Shown here: piece after piece, positions 10,188 through 19,313 of the stretch | Numbering within the stretch: the first letter of the stretch is position 1 | Layout of the letters: each line of letters starts with the position of its first letter | Origin: Pseudomonadota bacterium | GTDB lineage: Bacteria; Chloroflexota; UBA5177 | Direction of reading: 5' to 3' | NCBI GenBank assembly: GCA_021324655.1 | Contig: JAJPIP010000046.1 | Location: forward strand, 1 to 58,516 | DNA length: 58,516 bases | Notes under the pieces: model-generated | The model's database searches: none | Seen by the model: the letters and a program-made list of their open reading frames with translations, nothing else | Told to the model about the DNA's origin: nothing | Translations under genes and position numbers: made by a program

Positions 10188-11798
10188 TTACTTGCGATAC
10201 ATCGAGTAGACCGGCCAGTAGAACTTCGAGAACAGGAAGCTGTACTGATAGCCGCCGATATTACTGCGCAGAGCGATCTGCTCTCTGGGCTGAACGGTCC
10301 AGATCTCGGGAGCGGCCTGGTAGATCCGATTCACGGCCGCCTTCCAGTAGGGAGCCGCCTTGGCTTCGCTTGTCGCGTGCTGCGCCTTGAGCAGCAGCTC
10401 GTCGACGACGTGGTCCTTGTAGTACATCACGTTGGCGCCGTTGTTGGGCGTGTTCTTTGAATAGAAGTACGACCAGTACATCTCGGCGTCGTCGGCGTAG
10501 TCCATCGTCCACTGTCCAAACCAGATATCAGGGTCCGTCGACGGCTTGGTGACGATGTTCGAGTAGGTGGCGATGGGGATACCTTGCAGGTTGATCTTGA
10601 TGCCGATCTTGGCACAGTCCGCCTGAAAGATCTGCGCTGCCTGGATGCTCGGCGTGTCATCCGGCAGGTAGGACACGGTGAATGTCAAGTTTTTGCCGGC
10701 GCTTCCCGCAGCCTTGAGCTCCGCCTGTGCCTTGGCGAGATCGAACGTGTACGGGTGACTCGCCGGGAAGAAATTCTTGAGACCGGTGGGCCCGACGCCC
10801 CGCATCTTGGCGGCAAGGCCCCGGAAGACGCCCTGCACGACGCCGTTGTAATCGTAGGCGTAGCTCAGCGCACGCCGCACGTGGACATTGTTCAGACCGT
10901 GCTTGGTCGTGTTGATTCGCACGTCAAAGATCGTCTGCGCGGTGTGGGTCTGCACCTGGATGCCGGAGCTGTGGCTGACGGCGGCGAAGTCCTCGGGCGT
11001 CATGGTAATCGTGCCGTCCAGAGTCCCTTGCTGCAGGCGCAAACGCTGGGTACTCGACGAGGCCGGCCACTGCAGCACGACCTTCGCGAAGTGCTTTCCT
11101 TTCCATCCTCCCCAGTAGCCGGGGAATGCCTTCAGCACGATGCGCTGATTGTGCAAATAGCTCACCAACTCATACGGACCCGTCCCGGCGTCGTGACTGT
11201 CGAGGTACGAGGCGCCGTTTGACGCGATCTGGTGGCTGCCGACCGTCTTTGGGCTCACGATCTCGGGTCCGTCAATCATGGCAAGCGTTTGCGGGAAGGA
11301 GGCAAATGGGTAGGTCAGGACAAATTTGACGGTGTGCGCGCCGACAGCCTGCACCCGCTTGATCTCGGAGAAGATGCCGTATGATCCCTGCTTGGCCTTG
11401 AGGAACCGATCGAAGCTGAACTTGACGGCCTGGGCGTTGAGCGTCGAGCCGTCGTGGAAGTGGACGCCGGAGCGCAGGGTCACAGTGTAGGTTTTTCCGT
11501 CCCTGGACACGCTCCAGCGCGTCGCGAGGCCAGGCTTGAGCGACACCCGAGTGGCCCCGACCGCCCTGAACAGGGTGTCGTACACGGCGGCGATGTAGGT
11601 CTCACCACCTGTATCCCAATCGACGGCAGGATCGAGGGATGCCGGTTCGTATCCCACATTAACGGTCAGAGTACCCGAGACGGAGGGCGCGGGGGCCCGC
11701 GTCCTGCTCGCCGCACTGGTCCGCAGCGCCGGCGCCAAGAGTAGCGCACCCACAGCTGCGATCAGGACAAGCAACCGCGGAATAGATAGATGAGACAT
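10188..11798 (-). CDS. Peptide/nickel ABC transporter substrate-binding protein (SBP family 5)
   Basis: The extracytoplasmic receptor of the importer, 536 residues. It starts with a signal-like hydrophobic segment (LLVLIAAVGALLLAPAL). There is no lipobox cysteine, so anchoring is unclear. Family-5 features include LTVNVGYEPASLDPAVDWDT, FHDGSTLNAQAVKFSFDRFL and NVHVRRALSYAYDYNGVV. A strong AGGAGGAGAAGG ribosome site precedes the ATG, and a promoter lies 60-90 bp upstream. It is the first gene of the A-B-C operon. The ligand cannot be told from sequence alone. Confidence 0.93.
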   Translation of the reverse strand: MSHLSIPRLLVLIAAVGALLLAPALRTSAASRTRAPAPSVSGTLTVNVGYEPASLDPAVDWDTGGETYIAAVYDTLFRAVGATRVSLKPGLATRWSVSRDGKTYTVTLRSGVHFHDGSTLNAQAVKFSFDRFLKAKQGSYGIFSEIKRVQAVGAHTVKFVLTYPFASFPQTLAMIDGPEIVSPKTVGSHQIASNGASYLDSHDAGTGPYELVSYLHNQRIVLKAFPGYWGGWKGKHFAKVVLQWPASSSTQRLRLQQGTLDGTITMTPEDFAAVSHSSGIQVQTHTAQTIFDVRINTTKHGLNNVHVRRALSYAYDYNGVVQGVFRGLAAKMRGVGPTGLKNFFPASHPYTFDLAKAQAELKAAGSAGKNLTFTVSYLPDDTPSIQAAQIFQADCAKIGIKINLQGIPIATYSNIVTKPSTDPDIWFGQWTMDYADDAEMYWSYFYSKNTPNNGANVMYYKDHVVDELLLKAQHATSEAKAAPYWKAAVNRIYQAAPEIWTVQPREQIALRSNIGGYQYSFLFSKFYWPVYSMYRK

Positions 11799-11859
11799 CC
11801 TTCTCCTCCTGTTATCCGCGGTCCGTAATCGCGCTCACTTGACACCCGCGGATGCGCTC

Positions 11860-11889
11860 ATAGTGCGGTACCGACCGAAGACGTGTCAA
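11860..11889 (-). promoter_or_regulatory. Sigma-70-like promoter of the peptide transporter operon
   Basis: Read on the minus strand, TTGACA (11889-11884) is followed by an 18-bp spacer and CACTAT (11865-11860). This gives a good -35/-10 pair about 60 bp upstream of the binding-protein ATG. It lies just after the mazG stop, so the operon is likely transcribed independently of mazG. Confidence 0.6.
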
Positions 11890-11894
11890 AGCCG

Positions 11895-13445
11895 CTAGCG
11901 CCCCAGATGGGGAATCTCGTGGCCGACGGGCGCGACGCCGAGAGCCTTCGCCTCTTCCCAGTACTTGTCCAACTCCGTGGGCGTCAAATCTCGCAACGTC
12001 TTGCCTTCCGCGGACACCCGTGACTCCACGTATTGGAATCGAGCCGCGAACTTGCGGTTGGCCAGCCGTAAGGCCTCTTCCGGCTCGATCTTGAGGTGGC
12101 GCGCCACGCTGACCAGCGCGAAGAGGATGTCACCGAATTCTTCACGCTCCCGTTCTTTCGGCGCCGCTTCCGTCACTTCCCGGCGCAGCTCCTCCAGCTC
12201 CTCCTCAACCTTGTCCAGGACTTCAGAGGTCGACGGCCACTCAAACCCCACGCTCGCCGCCCGTTTCTGAATGAGGCTGGATTGGGGAAGGGCGGGAAGT
12301 CCGCGAGGAATGTCCTGGAGAACGGACGCCCGCTTCGGCTTCTCTTTCTGCTTGAAGGTCTCCCAGGCATTCCGCACGTCCTGGGCACTTTCCAGCGCGA
12401 GCCCGTCGAACACGTGGGGATGGCGTCCGATGAGCTTGGTCATGATGCCCTGGATCACGTCCTCGATGGTGAAGGTGCCCTCCTCGGCCGCCAACTGACT
12501 GTGGATCGCCACCTGGAAGAGAAGGTCTCCCAACTCCTCACGCAACATCTCGCTGTCACCTGCGTCGAGAGCCTCGATGACCTCGTATGCTTCCTCCAAC
12601 AAGTGCGGCTTGAGAGAGGTGTGTGTCTGCTCGCGGTCCCACGGACATCCCTCGGGAGCGCGCAACGTGCGGGTGAGATTCATGAGTCCCGCGAAGGTAC
12701 GCACGTTCTCGACCTCCGGTAAGGGCGGGACGAACAGCGCGGTTCGGTGATCAATCTCGGCCCTCCTGTCGAGGTCGTAGATCGGCAGATCGTCGATGCG
12801 ACAGTCCGACGTACCGGCTCCCGTCACGACCCGCACCAGGTGACCGTCAGGATAGAACCGGGACAGCCAGAGCTTGACTCCGGACGCGATTTCGCGATCG
12901 TAGAGGTACGACACAATGAGCGGCGCCGTCGGCACCGGGGTCCGAAAAGGAAGCCGCTCTCCCTCTCCCGGAACCTGGCCCAGGGCGCTCTCTCGCGACA
13001 TGAAGTCCATGTCCGCGGCGTCGATTACCTCGACCCACCCCAGGTCGGACGCGCCGACCGCTTCCAGAACCGGCTCGACGTGGCTGATCCCCTGCACCAG
13101 CCGTGTGGGCACGTCAATCCTGTCGAGAATCAAGCGCACGCTACTCTCTCCCAGGGAGGGACTGCCCGGCACCGCGTACACCGCACCCTGTGGACGACGT
13201 GCGAGGCGGGCCAGCTCGCGCGCGATCCCTTCGTACACATCGCCCAGCGTGGGTGATTCCTCATACAGGGCGTCGAACGACCGGATCTGAGTATCAGGAA
13301 GATGGTCCGCAATCGGAGCAAAGGTGGGGTGCACGGTCGTCCGGACGTAGACCTCCGGGGCGGCGCGCAAGATCTCCGCCGCCTCCACGGTCAATGACTC
13401 CCATCGTCCCGGTCCCAGACCAACGATGGTCAAACCGCTTGGCAT
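11895..13445 (-). CDS. mazG: MazG nucleotide pyrophosphohydrolase with N-terminal tetrapyrrole-methylase domain
   Basis: A 516-residue fusion like Bacillus YabN. Residues 1 to about 235 are a tetrapyrrole/SAM methylase-fold domain (TIVGLGPG at the start, YAVPGSPSLGE later). Two MazG helical domains follow. The first has CPWDREQTHTSLKPHLLEEAYE and EELGDLLFQVAIHS; the second has VEEELEELRREV and EREEFGDILFALVSVARH, with the metal-binding acidic pairs. The MazG part cleaves non-canonical NTPs to NMP and PPi. The methylase-like part usually has no known reaction. A strong AAGGAGG site precedes the ATG. Confidence 0.94.
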   Translation of the reverse strand: MPSGLTIVGLGPGRWESLTVEAAEILRAAPEVYVRTTVHPTFAPIADHLPDTQIRSFDALYEESPTLGDVYEGIARELARLARRPQGAVYAVPGSPSLGESSVRLILDRIDVPTRLVQGISHVEPVLEAVGASDLGWVEVIDAADMDFMSRESALGQVPGEGERLPFRTPVPTAPLIVSYLYDREIASGVKLWLSRFYPDGHLVRVVTGAGTSDCRIDDLPIYDLDRRAEIDHRTALFVPPLPEVENVRTFAGLMNLTRTLRAPEGCPWDREQTHTSLKPHLLEEAYEVIEALDAGDSEMLREELGDLLFQVAIHSQLAAEEGTFTIEDVIQGIMTKLIGRHPHVFDGLALESAQDVRNAWETFKQKEKPKRASVLQDIPRGLPALPQSSLIQKRAASVGFEWPSTSEVLDKVEEELEELRREVTEAAPKEREREEFGDILFALVSVARHLKIEPEEALRLANRKFAARFQYVESRVSAEGKTLRDLTPTELDKYWEEAKALGVAPVGHEIPHLGR

Positions 13446-13455
13446 TCACGCCTCC

Positions 13456-14361
13456 TTAGGCGATGAGGCTCGAATCGAACTCTTTGGGAATAATGGCCCG
13501 CAAAGCGCGCGGGGCAATGTCAAACTGCACGGGAGTCCGTCCGGCCAGTTCCCCATCGACCTGGAGCGAGAGTGGCGGCTCGGTGCGGACAGAGAGGGTC
13601 TTCACTCGCAGCAACTCGACGTCGGAATGGGAGATCGTGCCGGAAAGAATCAGGGGCAGCGACTGCCGGATCACGGCCAGCGGTCCACGTCCACGCACTA
13701 TGCAGAGATCAAGCCAGCCGTCGTTGGCCACCGCGTTCGGAGTGAGACGGAAGCGGCCGCCGTACAGTCGTGTATTGCCGACGATCAGCAGGAGAGCCTG
13801 GACGCGTCGAATGACCCCGTCGTAGCGGAGCTCCATATCCGCGCCGCGAAATCCGGGGACGGCCGAGAGACCCGCCGCCACGTAGGGAAGGACGCCAAAA
13901 CGATGCTTGTGATGCTCGATACCCCGCGACCTTCGCACCACCTCGCCGTCGAAGCCGATGCCGGCCATCAACAGGAAGTGGCGGCCGTTGGCCAGACCGA
14001 GGTCAACACGCTCCATACGACCCTCGACGATCGCATGCGCCGCCGTGACCGGGTGCGTCGGCAGGCCAAGCTCTCGGGCCCACACATTGACCGTCCCATA
14101 GGGCAGATATCCAAGAGACGTGTCGGAGCCGGCCAGGCCCTGCACGATCTCGTTCACCGTCCCGTCTCCGCCGGCCGCCAGGACCGCGTCAAGCCCTTCC
14201 TCGGCCGCCTCACGCGCCAGCCGGGTCGCATCGCCGGGCGCCGAGGTGAGCACCAGGCCCACGTCCCACCCGCACGCCTGCAACACGCCGAGGGCGGGCA
14301 TCAGATCCTTCTCAATCCGGCCGCGTCCGGCGCGAGGGTTGGCGATAACAATTGCTTTCAC
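13456..14361 (-). CDS. Diacylglycerol kinase-family lipid kinase (DagK/YegS type)
   Basis: Phosphorylates diacylglycerol or a similar lipid on the inner membrane face, recycling lipids for phospholipid synthesis. The 301 residues show IANPRAGRGR at the N-terminus, the catalytic-domain signature AAGGDGTVNEIVQGL near residue 63, and LGYLPYGTVNVWARELG. A C-terminal beta-sandwich has QVDGELAGRTP. The start is GTG and overlaps the murE stop (GTGA). It lies in a cell-envelope cluster with murE and femX. Confidence 0.9.
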   Translation of the reverse strand: MKAIVIANPRAGRGRIEKDLMPALGVLQACGWDVGLVLTSAPGDATRLAREAAEEGLDAVLAAGGDGTVNEIVQGLAGSDTSLGYLPYGTVNVWARELGLPTHPVTAAHAIVEGRMERVDLGLANGRHFLLMAGIGFDGEVVRRSRGIEHHKHRFGVLPYVAAGLSAVPGFRGADMELRYDGVIRRVQALLLIVGNTRLYGGRFRLTPNAVANDGWLDLCIVRGRGPLAVIRQSLPLILSGTISHSDVELLRVKTLSVRTEPPLSLQVDGELAGRTPVQFDIAPRALRAIIPKEFDSSLIA

Positions 14362-15839
14362 AGCAGGGCCTCAAGTGCTTGCCGCGCGACTTCCACGTCG
14401 TCCCACGGAACTTTCCGTCCCCCCACGACAATACTCTTTTCGTGACCCTTGCCCATGATCACCACGGTATCCCCCGCTTCGGCAGAGGCAATGGCGCGCC
14501 GGATGGCGCAGCCGCGATCGACTTCCTTCGTGAAGATGGTTTCCGCCCCTGCCGGGATACCGGATAGGATTTCGTCGACAATCGCCTCAGGATCCTCGCT
14601 GTACGGATCTTCATTGGTGACGAAGGCGAGATCGGCGTGTTCCGCGGCGATTCGGGCCAGAACGGGCCGCTTTGCTCTATCCCGATCGCCGGTTGCGCCA
14701 AAGACAGCAATCACGCGTCCCGCGGAGTGGGCTCGCACATCGGCGAGGAGCGACCGGAAGGCATGCATGGTATGGGCGTAGTCCACGAGCACGGCGAAGT
14801 CTTGCCCGCCCTCCACCCGCTGGAAACGCCCGGGCGGCGCCGCGGCCTGCGAGAGTCCGTCTGCGACCTCGCACAGGGAAGCACCGGAGAGGAGGGCCAG
14901 GCCGGCGGCTGCCGTGGCGTTGGCGACGTTATACCGAGCAGGAATACGGAGATCAACATCCACCGACTCGTCCGCCCAGCTCAACCGGAAGCGTGTTCCG
15001 CCAGGGCGGGGAGTCAGATGCGACGCCTGGAGATCGGCCGCCGCGTCGATGCCGTAGGTCAGGGCATCCGGCCGCAGGGCGCGGAGTCGCTCGACACTTG
15101 GATCGTCCGCATTGAGGAGAACGGGACGTCCCGCTGCCAGCTCGGTAAACAGGGAGGTTTTGGCCGCGACATACGCCGCCCAGGATCCGTGGAACTCCAC
15201 ATGGTCGCCGGTGATGTTGGTCAGCGCCGCGGCCTCAATGCGACAGCCGCGCAGTCGGTCGAGTGCCAGGGCATGGCTCGACGCCTCCACCGCGACATCG
15301 GTCACGCCGGCCTCCACCATGTCCCGGAGGAGTCGCTGTACATCGACCGCCGGCGGCGTCGTCATGCGGTCGAGGTTGGGCTCGCGACGCTCGCCGACTT
15401 TGACTTCCACCGTGCCGATAAGTCCGGTGCAGCGCCCGGCATGACTCAGGATCTGTTCCAGCAGGTACGTCGTGGTGGTCTTCCCGTCGGTACCGGTGAC
15501 GGCAAACAGGCGCAGCTTCTGACTCGGATGGCCGAAGAAGGCGGCAGAGAGATCCGCCAGGGCAGCGCGCGGGTTCGGGTGTGTGATGACCGTGGCGCCG
15601 CTCGCCGCTATGCCTGCCGGGAGAACGACGGCGGCTGCGCCACGAGAAACCACGTCGGCCACAAAGCGCTCCCCGCCTGGACCGCCGCTCAAACTGGGTA
15701 GTGCCACGAACAGCGAGCCGGGGCGCACCTGGCGCGAGTCGTCAGTGATGTCGCAGATGGTGGCACTCGTATCTCCGGTAACTGACGCGTCGGGAAGGGC
15801 GGTCAGCAGTGAAGAGAGAGGAACCGCGCGTTGCTTCAT
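14358..15839 (-). CDS. murE: UDP-MurNAc-tripeptide synthetase
   Basis: Adds the third, diamino acid to UDP-MurNAc-L-Ala-D-Glu in peptidoglycan synthesis. The 493 residues carry the P-loop AVTGTDGKTTTTYLL, the VAVEASSHALALDRLRG block, TNITGDHVEFHG and a C-terminal MGKGHEKSI motif. The third-residue specificity loop reads NEDPYSEDP; the usual diaminopimelate signature is DNPR, which suggests Lys or Orn as substrate. The reading frame is open 79 codons upstream, but the ATG at 15839 overlaps the femX stop and fits the family N-terminus (MKQRAVPLSSLL). Confidence 0.93.
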   Translation of the reverse strand: MKQRAVPLSSLLTALPDASVTGDTSATICDITDDSRQVRPGSLFVALPSLSGGPGGERFVADVVSRGAAAVVLPAGIAASGATVITHPNPRAALADLSAAFFGHPSQKLRLFAVTGTDGKTTTTYLLEQILSHAGRCTGLIGTVEVKVGERREPNLDRMTTPPAVDVQRLLRDMVEAGVTDVAVEASSHALALDRLRGCRIEAAALTNITGDHVEFHGSWAAYVAAKTSLFTELAAGRPVLLNADDPSVERLRALRPDALTYGIDAAADLQASHLTPRPGGTRFRLSWADESVDVDLRIPARYNVANATAAAGLALLSGASLCEVADGLSQAAAPPGRFQRVEGGQDFAVLVDYAHTMHAFRSLLADVRAHSAGRVIAVFGATGDRDRAKRPVLARIAAEHADLAFVTNEDPYSEDPEAIVDEILSGIPAGAETIFTKEVDRGCAIRRAIASAEAGDTVVIMGKGHEKSIVVGGRKVPWDDVEVARQALEALL

Positions 15840-16867
15840 ACGCTGAGGCGTGTCACCTTCTTGAAGAGCGGCCTGGCGACACGCTCGAGAGCCAGGTGCT
15901 GGAGGGGTGCCCGAATGAGATCGAAGGCCCCAATATATCGCACTACCTCGCCTCCGTAGCCGCGCTTGTGCCGGTACACGCCCCAGAGATCCTCTCCCTC
16001 GTCGAGGCGGTCCGGGATGCCCCACAGGTCGTAGACCTCTGCACCGCGCGCTCTCGCCCAGAGCATGCCGCACCACTGGAGAAGATAGGGCGCCATCAGG
16101 TTGCGCTTCTCGTTGCCTGATGCCCCGTACATGTATTGAGCCTGCGGGCCGAAGGAAAAGACGATGATGCCGGCCAGGAGGTCGCCTTCATGGTGAGCCA
16201 GGAGGAGAGTGGCCATGCCCCGGGGTTGCAACGTCTCCAGAATCAGACGGTAGTACGACCGGTCATGAACCGTGAACCCGTCGCGCTGGGATGTGATCCG
16301 GTACAAGTCGTACCACGCGTCGAGGTCGGACAGCATTCCTTCGCGCACCACGACGCCTTTCCGCTCGGCGAGGCGGACGTTGTAGCGCGTCTTCTGCTTT
16401 TGTCGTGCCAGCATCTCCTCCTCGCTCGCCGTCAGATCCACCCAGATAGAGGACCTCATCTGCACAGGCGGTGCGGGCACTAACCCGAGACCGGCCAGCC
16501 GCTCGGGTAGCGGACTCGGCTCAACAACGTCGGGCTCGAGCTTCACGGCGATGACGCGCGTCTCAGCCGCCAGATCACGCAGCGCACTCAGTACCGCGAC
16601 CGTCAGATCGTCGTCGGCATAGTCGAGTACCGGTCCGCGCGGCACGTAGGCAAGGCGGCCGACGCCGTACGGCAACCAACGTACCAGCACCTGCGCGGCG
16701 GCCTGAATCTTGCTTCCGTCGCGGAGAGCGAGACGAAACGGCTCCCACCCGCTATACCGCTTGATTTCTCCCCACTCCCATGTCTGAAGGATGTGGCCGG
16801 AGCAGGACGCGGCTACAAAGTCATTCCACGCATCGCGATCATGCACAAGGAGTGTGTCGTGCGTCAT
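15836..16867 (-). CDS. FemX/FemAB-family peptidoglycan bridge aminoacyltransferase
   Basis: Family members add amino acids from aminoacyl-tRNA to the peptidoglycan stem peptide, building an interpeptide bridge. The 343 residues show the two-domain GNAT-like pattern: FVAASCSGHILQTWEWGEIK near the start, a QKQKTRYNVRLAERKGV linker, and late YMYGASGNEKRNLMAPYLLQ and YDLWGIPD motifs. The start was set at ATG 16867, because the longer open frame upstream is low-complexity. It is coupled to murE by ATGA. Together they suggest a stem peptide with a free side-chain amine used for bridging. Confidence 0.88.
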   Translation of the reverse strand: MTHDTLLVHDRDAWNDFVAASCSGHILQTWEWGEIKRYSGWEPFRLALRDGSKIQAAAQVLVRWLPYGVGRLAYVPRGPVLDYADDDLTVAVLSALRDLAAETRVIAVKLEPDVVEPSPLPERLAGLGLVPAPPVQMRSSIWVDLTASEEEMLARQKQKTRYNVRLAERKGVVVREGMLSDLDAWYDLYRITSQRDGFTVHDRSYYRLILETLQPRGMATLLLAHHEGDLLAGIIVFSFGPQAQYMYGASGNEKRNLMAPYLLQWCGMLWARARGAEVYDLWGIPDRLDEGEDLWGVYRHKRGYGGEVVRYIGAFDLIRAPLQHLALERVARPLFKKVTRLSV

Positions 16868-16931
16868 TGGACCCCGCCAGTATACGGGCACGTTGATATA
16901 GTGAGTGGAACGCCGTATCGGGAGGCACATC

Positions 16932-17306
16932 GTGGGCGGTAAGGTTGTCCTCGGCGGTATCGCGCTCGTTGTCGTCATCATTGCGCTCATCGTGGCGTCC
17001 TTCTTCATCGGGACGCAGCTCGTCGACATCATGCTGATTCTGACAGCGTTGATGGCTCTGATCGCGTTCGCTCTCCTGGGCTACGCAGCACTACAGATCG
17101 TCGGTCTGGTGAAAGAGGTCCGCGGTGAGATGGGAACGCTGGTCGGGACGGCGCGGGAGACAATGACTGAAGTGCAGGGCACCGCGCGCTTCATCAGCGA
17201 CAACGTCGTGCAGCCCGTGTCACAGGCGGTTAGCCTGATGAGCGCTGCTCGCGCCACGGCGCGCTCGTTCACCGAACCGCTCTACAAGAGGCGCGGACCC
17301 TCGTGA
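16932..17306 (+). CDS. Small membrane protein of unknown function
   Basis: About 124 residues. Two adjacent hydrophobic segments (VVLGGIALVVVIIALIVASFF and IMLILTALMALIAFALLGYAAL) are followed by an amphipathic helical tail rich in Glu, Thr and Ala. The overall look resembles DUF948-type membrane proteins. The GTG at 16932 has GGAGG 6 bp upstream and is preferred over an earlier open ATG at 16905. It overlaps the next gene by 4 bp. It is divergent from femX and lies upstream of rny. Confidence 0.7.
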   Translation: MGGKVVLGGIALVVVIIALIVASFFIGTQLVDIMLILTALMALIAFALLGYAALQIVGLVKEVRGEMGTLVGTARETMTEVQGTARFISDNVVQPVSQAVSLMSAARATARSFTEPLYKRRGPS

Positions 17307-17614
17307 GTGTGCTGAATCACCTCGGTCAGGCTGCCGCCGTGCTGCTGTTGATCGACCTCTTTGTGCTGGTGATCATCTTCGCCGGCGTGGCGGGCGGTCT
17401 CGCATTTGGCCTACGCTGGGGCCGCGGTAAACTCGGCCCGCTGATCTCCAAAGGCGAGGAGCTGGAGAAGCGCGGAGCCCATTACGTCAGCATCGGGACG
17501 GACTACGGAGCCCGCCCGGTGATTGGGGCGGGAGGACTCGCCGAGCGCGTCAAGGGAACGGTCGACGCGCTCCGAGCGATGGTCCGCCGCCAACGAACCG
17601 GCACGAGGGTGTAA
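17303..17614 (+). CDS. Small single-pass membrane protein of unknown function
   Basis: 103 residues with one long N-terminal membrane helix (AVLLLIDLFVLVIIFAGVAG) and a basic cytoplasmic tail. It starts with GTG inside the end of the preceding small membrane protein gene (GTGA), so the two are translated together and may work as a pair. No enzyme motif is visible. Confidence 0.7.
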   Translation: MSVLNHLGQAAAVLLLIDLFVLVIIFAGVAGGLAFGLRWGRGKLGPLISKGEELEKRGAHYVSIGTDYGARPVIGAGGLAERVKGTVDALRAMVRRQRTGTRV

Positions 17615-17656
17615 CCAGCTACGTTTGTCGCGACTCCACATGGCGAAATTCCCCCC

Positions 17657-17686
17657 TTGACGCCGAGGGGATGATGTACCATGTAG
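17657..17686 (+). promoter_or_regulatory. Possible promoter of rny
   Basis: TTGACG (17657-17662) is followed 18 bp later by ATGTAG (17681-17686), upstream of the rny AGGAG site. The -10 match is poor. A short CCGGACG/CGTCCGG stem lies between it and the gene, in the presumed leader. Confidence 0.3.
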
Positions 17687-17735
17687 CAGCCAAAAAGGCA
17701 CCGGACGTGCGGCGTCCGGCTATTAGGAGTCGACA

Positions 17736-19268
17736 ATGAACGGACCAGTTTTGGCCGTTATAGCGGCTGTTGGTGGCCTCATAGTGGGGGCCGCCGTTGT
17801 GTATTTCTGGGCGCGCCTGCACACGTCCGGAAAGGCAACGGCGTCCCGCGAGGAAGCCGAACGCGCTGTAGCGGACGCACAGGCACAGGCCAAAGAGCTG
17901 ATCCTCGCGGCCAAGGAGGAAGCGCACGCCTTTCGCGCCACCGTGGAAGAAGACGCGCGGGAGCGCCGGAGCGAGGTGCAGCGCCTCGAACGGCGCGTCC
18001 TCCAGCGTGAGGAGAATCTTGACCGCCGCTCGGAAAGCCTCGAAAAGCGCGAGCGCCAGCTGACGCAGCGCGAGGAAGAACTGGAGCAGCAGCGCGAGAA
18101 GATCGACGAGCTGATCGCCCAGCAGCGAGTGGAGCTGGAGCGTGTCTCCGGTCTCAACCGCGAGGAAGCGACCGAAATGTTGCTCCGCTCGATTGAAGTC
18201 GAAGTGCGCGATCAGGCGAATCGGATGGTACGCCAGATCGAGGCGGAAGCCAAGGAAGAGGCCGACGAGCGCGCGCGCCGCATCATCGTGAACGCGATCC
18301 AGCGGTGGGCATCGGATCAGGTCTCGGAGTCCTCCGTCTCCGTCGTCCCGCTCCCCGGTGAGGAGATGAAGGGACGCATCATCGGGCGTGAGGGCCGTAA
18401 CATTCGTGCCCTGGAGATGGCGACGGGCGTCGACCTGATCATCGACGACACGCCGGAGGCGGTCATCCTCTCGGGCTTCGATCCGGTGCGCCGGGAAATT
18501 GCCCGTCAGGCGCTGCAAAAGCTGATTCAGGACGGACGCATCCATCCGGCCCGTATCGAGGAGATGGTGGAGAAGGCCCGCTCTGAGGTCGAGACCATCA
18601 TCAAGGAAGAAGGGGAGCGCGCGGCCTTCGATGCCGGCGTCCCGGGCCTCAACCCGGATCTCATCAAGGCGCTGGGACGTCTCCACTTCCGCTACAGCAT
18701 GGGCCAGAACGTCCTCAAGCACTCTGTCGAGAGCGCGCATCTGGCGTCGATGATGGCCGCCGAGATGGGCGCCGACGTTAATGTGGCGCGGCGAGCCGCG
18801 CTTCTGCATGACATCGGCAAGGGCGTCTCGCACGAGGTAGAGGGACCGCACGCTCTGATCGGGGCCGACATCGCGAAGCGCCTGGGCCAGCCGGCCAAGG
18901 TGGTGCATGCGATCGCGGCCCACCACTTCGAAGAGGAACCGCAGACGGTCGAAGCCTTCCTGGTCCAGGCGGCCGACGCCATCTCGGGTGCCCGTCCCGG
19001 CGCGCGGCGCGACTCGCTCGAGAGTTACGTCAAGCGGCTCGAAGCTCTGGAGAACATCGCCAACTCCTTCGAGGGAGTGGAAAAGAGCTTTGCTATTCAG
19101 GCCGGACGCGAGGTGCGCATCGTCGTCAAGCCGGAAGATGTAGACGATCTGATGGCGGCGCGCATCGCCCGCGACATCGTCAACAAAATCGAGGAGACCC
19201 TCGAGTACCCCGGACAGATCAAGGTCATGGTGATCCGCGAGAAGCGGGTCGTCGACTACGCCAAATAG
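17736..19268 (+). CDS. rny: Ribonuclease Y
   Basis: A membrane-anchored endoribonuclease that starts bulk mRNA decay. The 510 residues have the standard layout: an N-terminal membrane helix ([20 protein letters not shown]); a long charged coiled coil to about residue 200; a KH domain ([17 protein letters not shown]); and an HD domain with [12 protein letters not shown] and AAHHFEEEP metal ligands. The C-terminus ([19 protein letters not shown]) is typical. An AGGAG site precedes the ATG, and a strong terminator follows 11 bp after the stop. Confidence 0.97.
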   Translation: MNGPVLAVIAAVGGLIVGAAVVYFWARLHTSGKATASREEAERAVADAQAQAKELILAAKEEAHAFRATVEEDARERRSEVQRLERRVLQREENLDRRSESLEKRERQLTQREEELEQQREKIDELIAQQRVELERVSGLNREEATEMLLRSIEVEVRDQANRMVRQIEAEAKEEADERARRIIVNAIQRWASDQVSESSVSVVPLPGEEMKGRIIGREGRNIRALEMATGVDLIIDDTPEAVILSGFDPVRREIARQALQKLIQDGRIHPARIEEMVEKARSEVETIIKEEGERAAFDAGVPGLNPDLIKALGRLHFRYSMGQNVLKHSVESAHLASMMAAEMGADVNVARRAALLHDIGKGVSHEVEGPHALIGADIAKRLGQPAKVVHAIAAHHFEEEPQTVEAFLVQAADAISGARPGARRDSLESYVKRLEALENIANSFEGVEKSFAIQAGREVRIVVKPEDVDDLMAARIARDIVNKIEETLEYPGQIKVMVIREKRVVDYAK

Positions 19269-19279
19269 ACCCCTCGCGA

Positions 19280-19313
19280 GAGCCGGCGCCGCGCGGCGCC
19301 GGCTCTTTTGTTT
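19280..19313. terminator. Strong bidirectional terminator between rny and comB-like gene
   Basis: GAGCCGGCGCC and GGCGCCGGCTC form an 11-bp perfect stem with a 4-nt loop, followed by TTTTGTTT on the plus strand. It ends the rny transcript, and its tail overlaps the stop region of the convergent comB-like gene. Confidence 0.9.

Noticed and set aside
15840-16076. N-terminal extension of murE
   Set aside because: The extra 79 codons are antisense-like Arg/Gly-rich sequence overlapping femX; the ATG at 15839 fits the family start.
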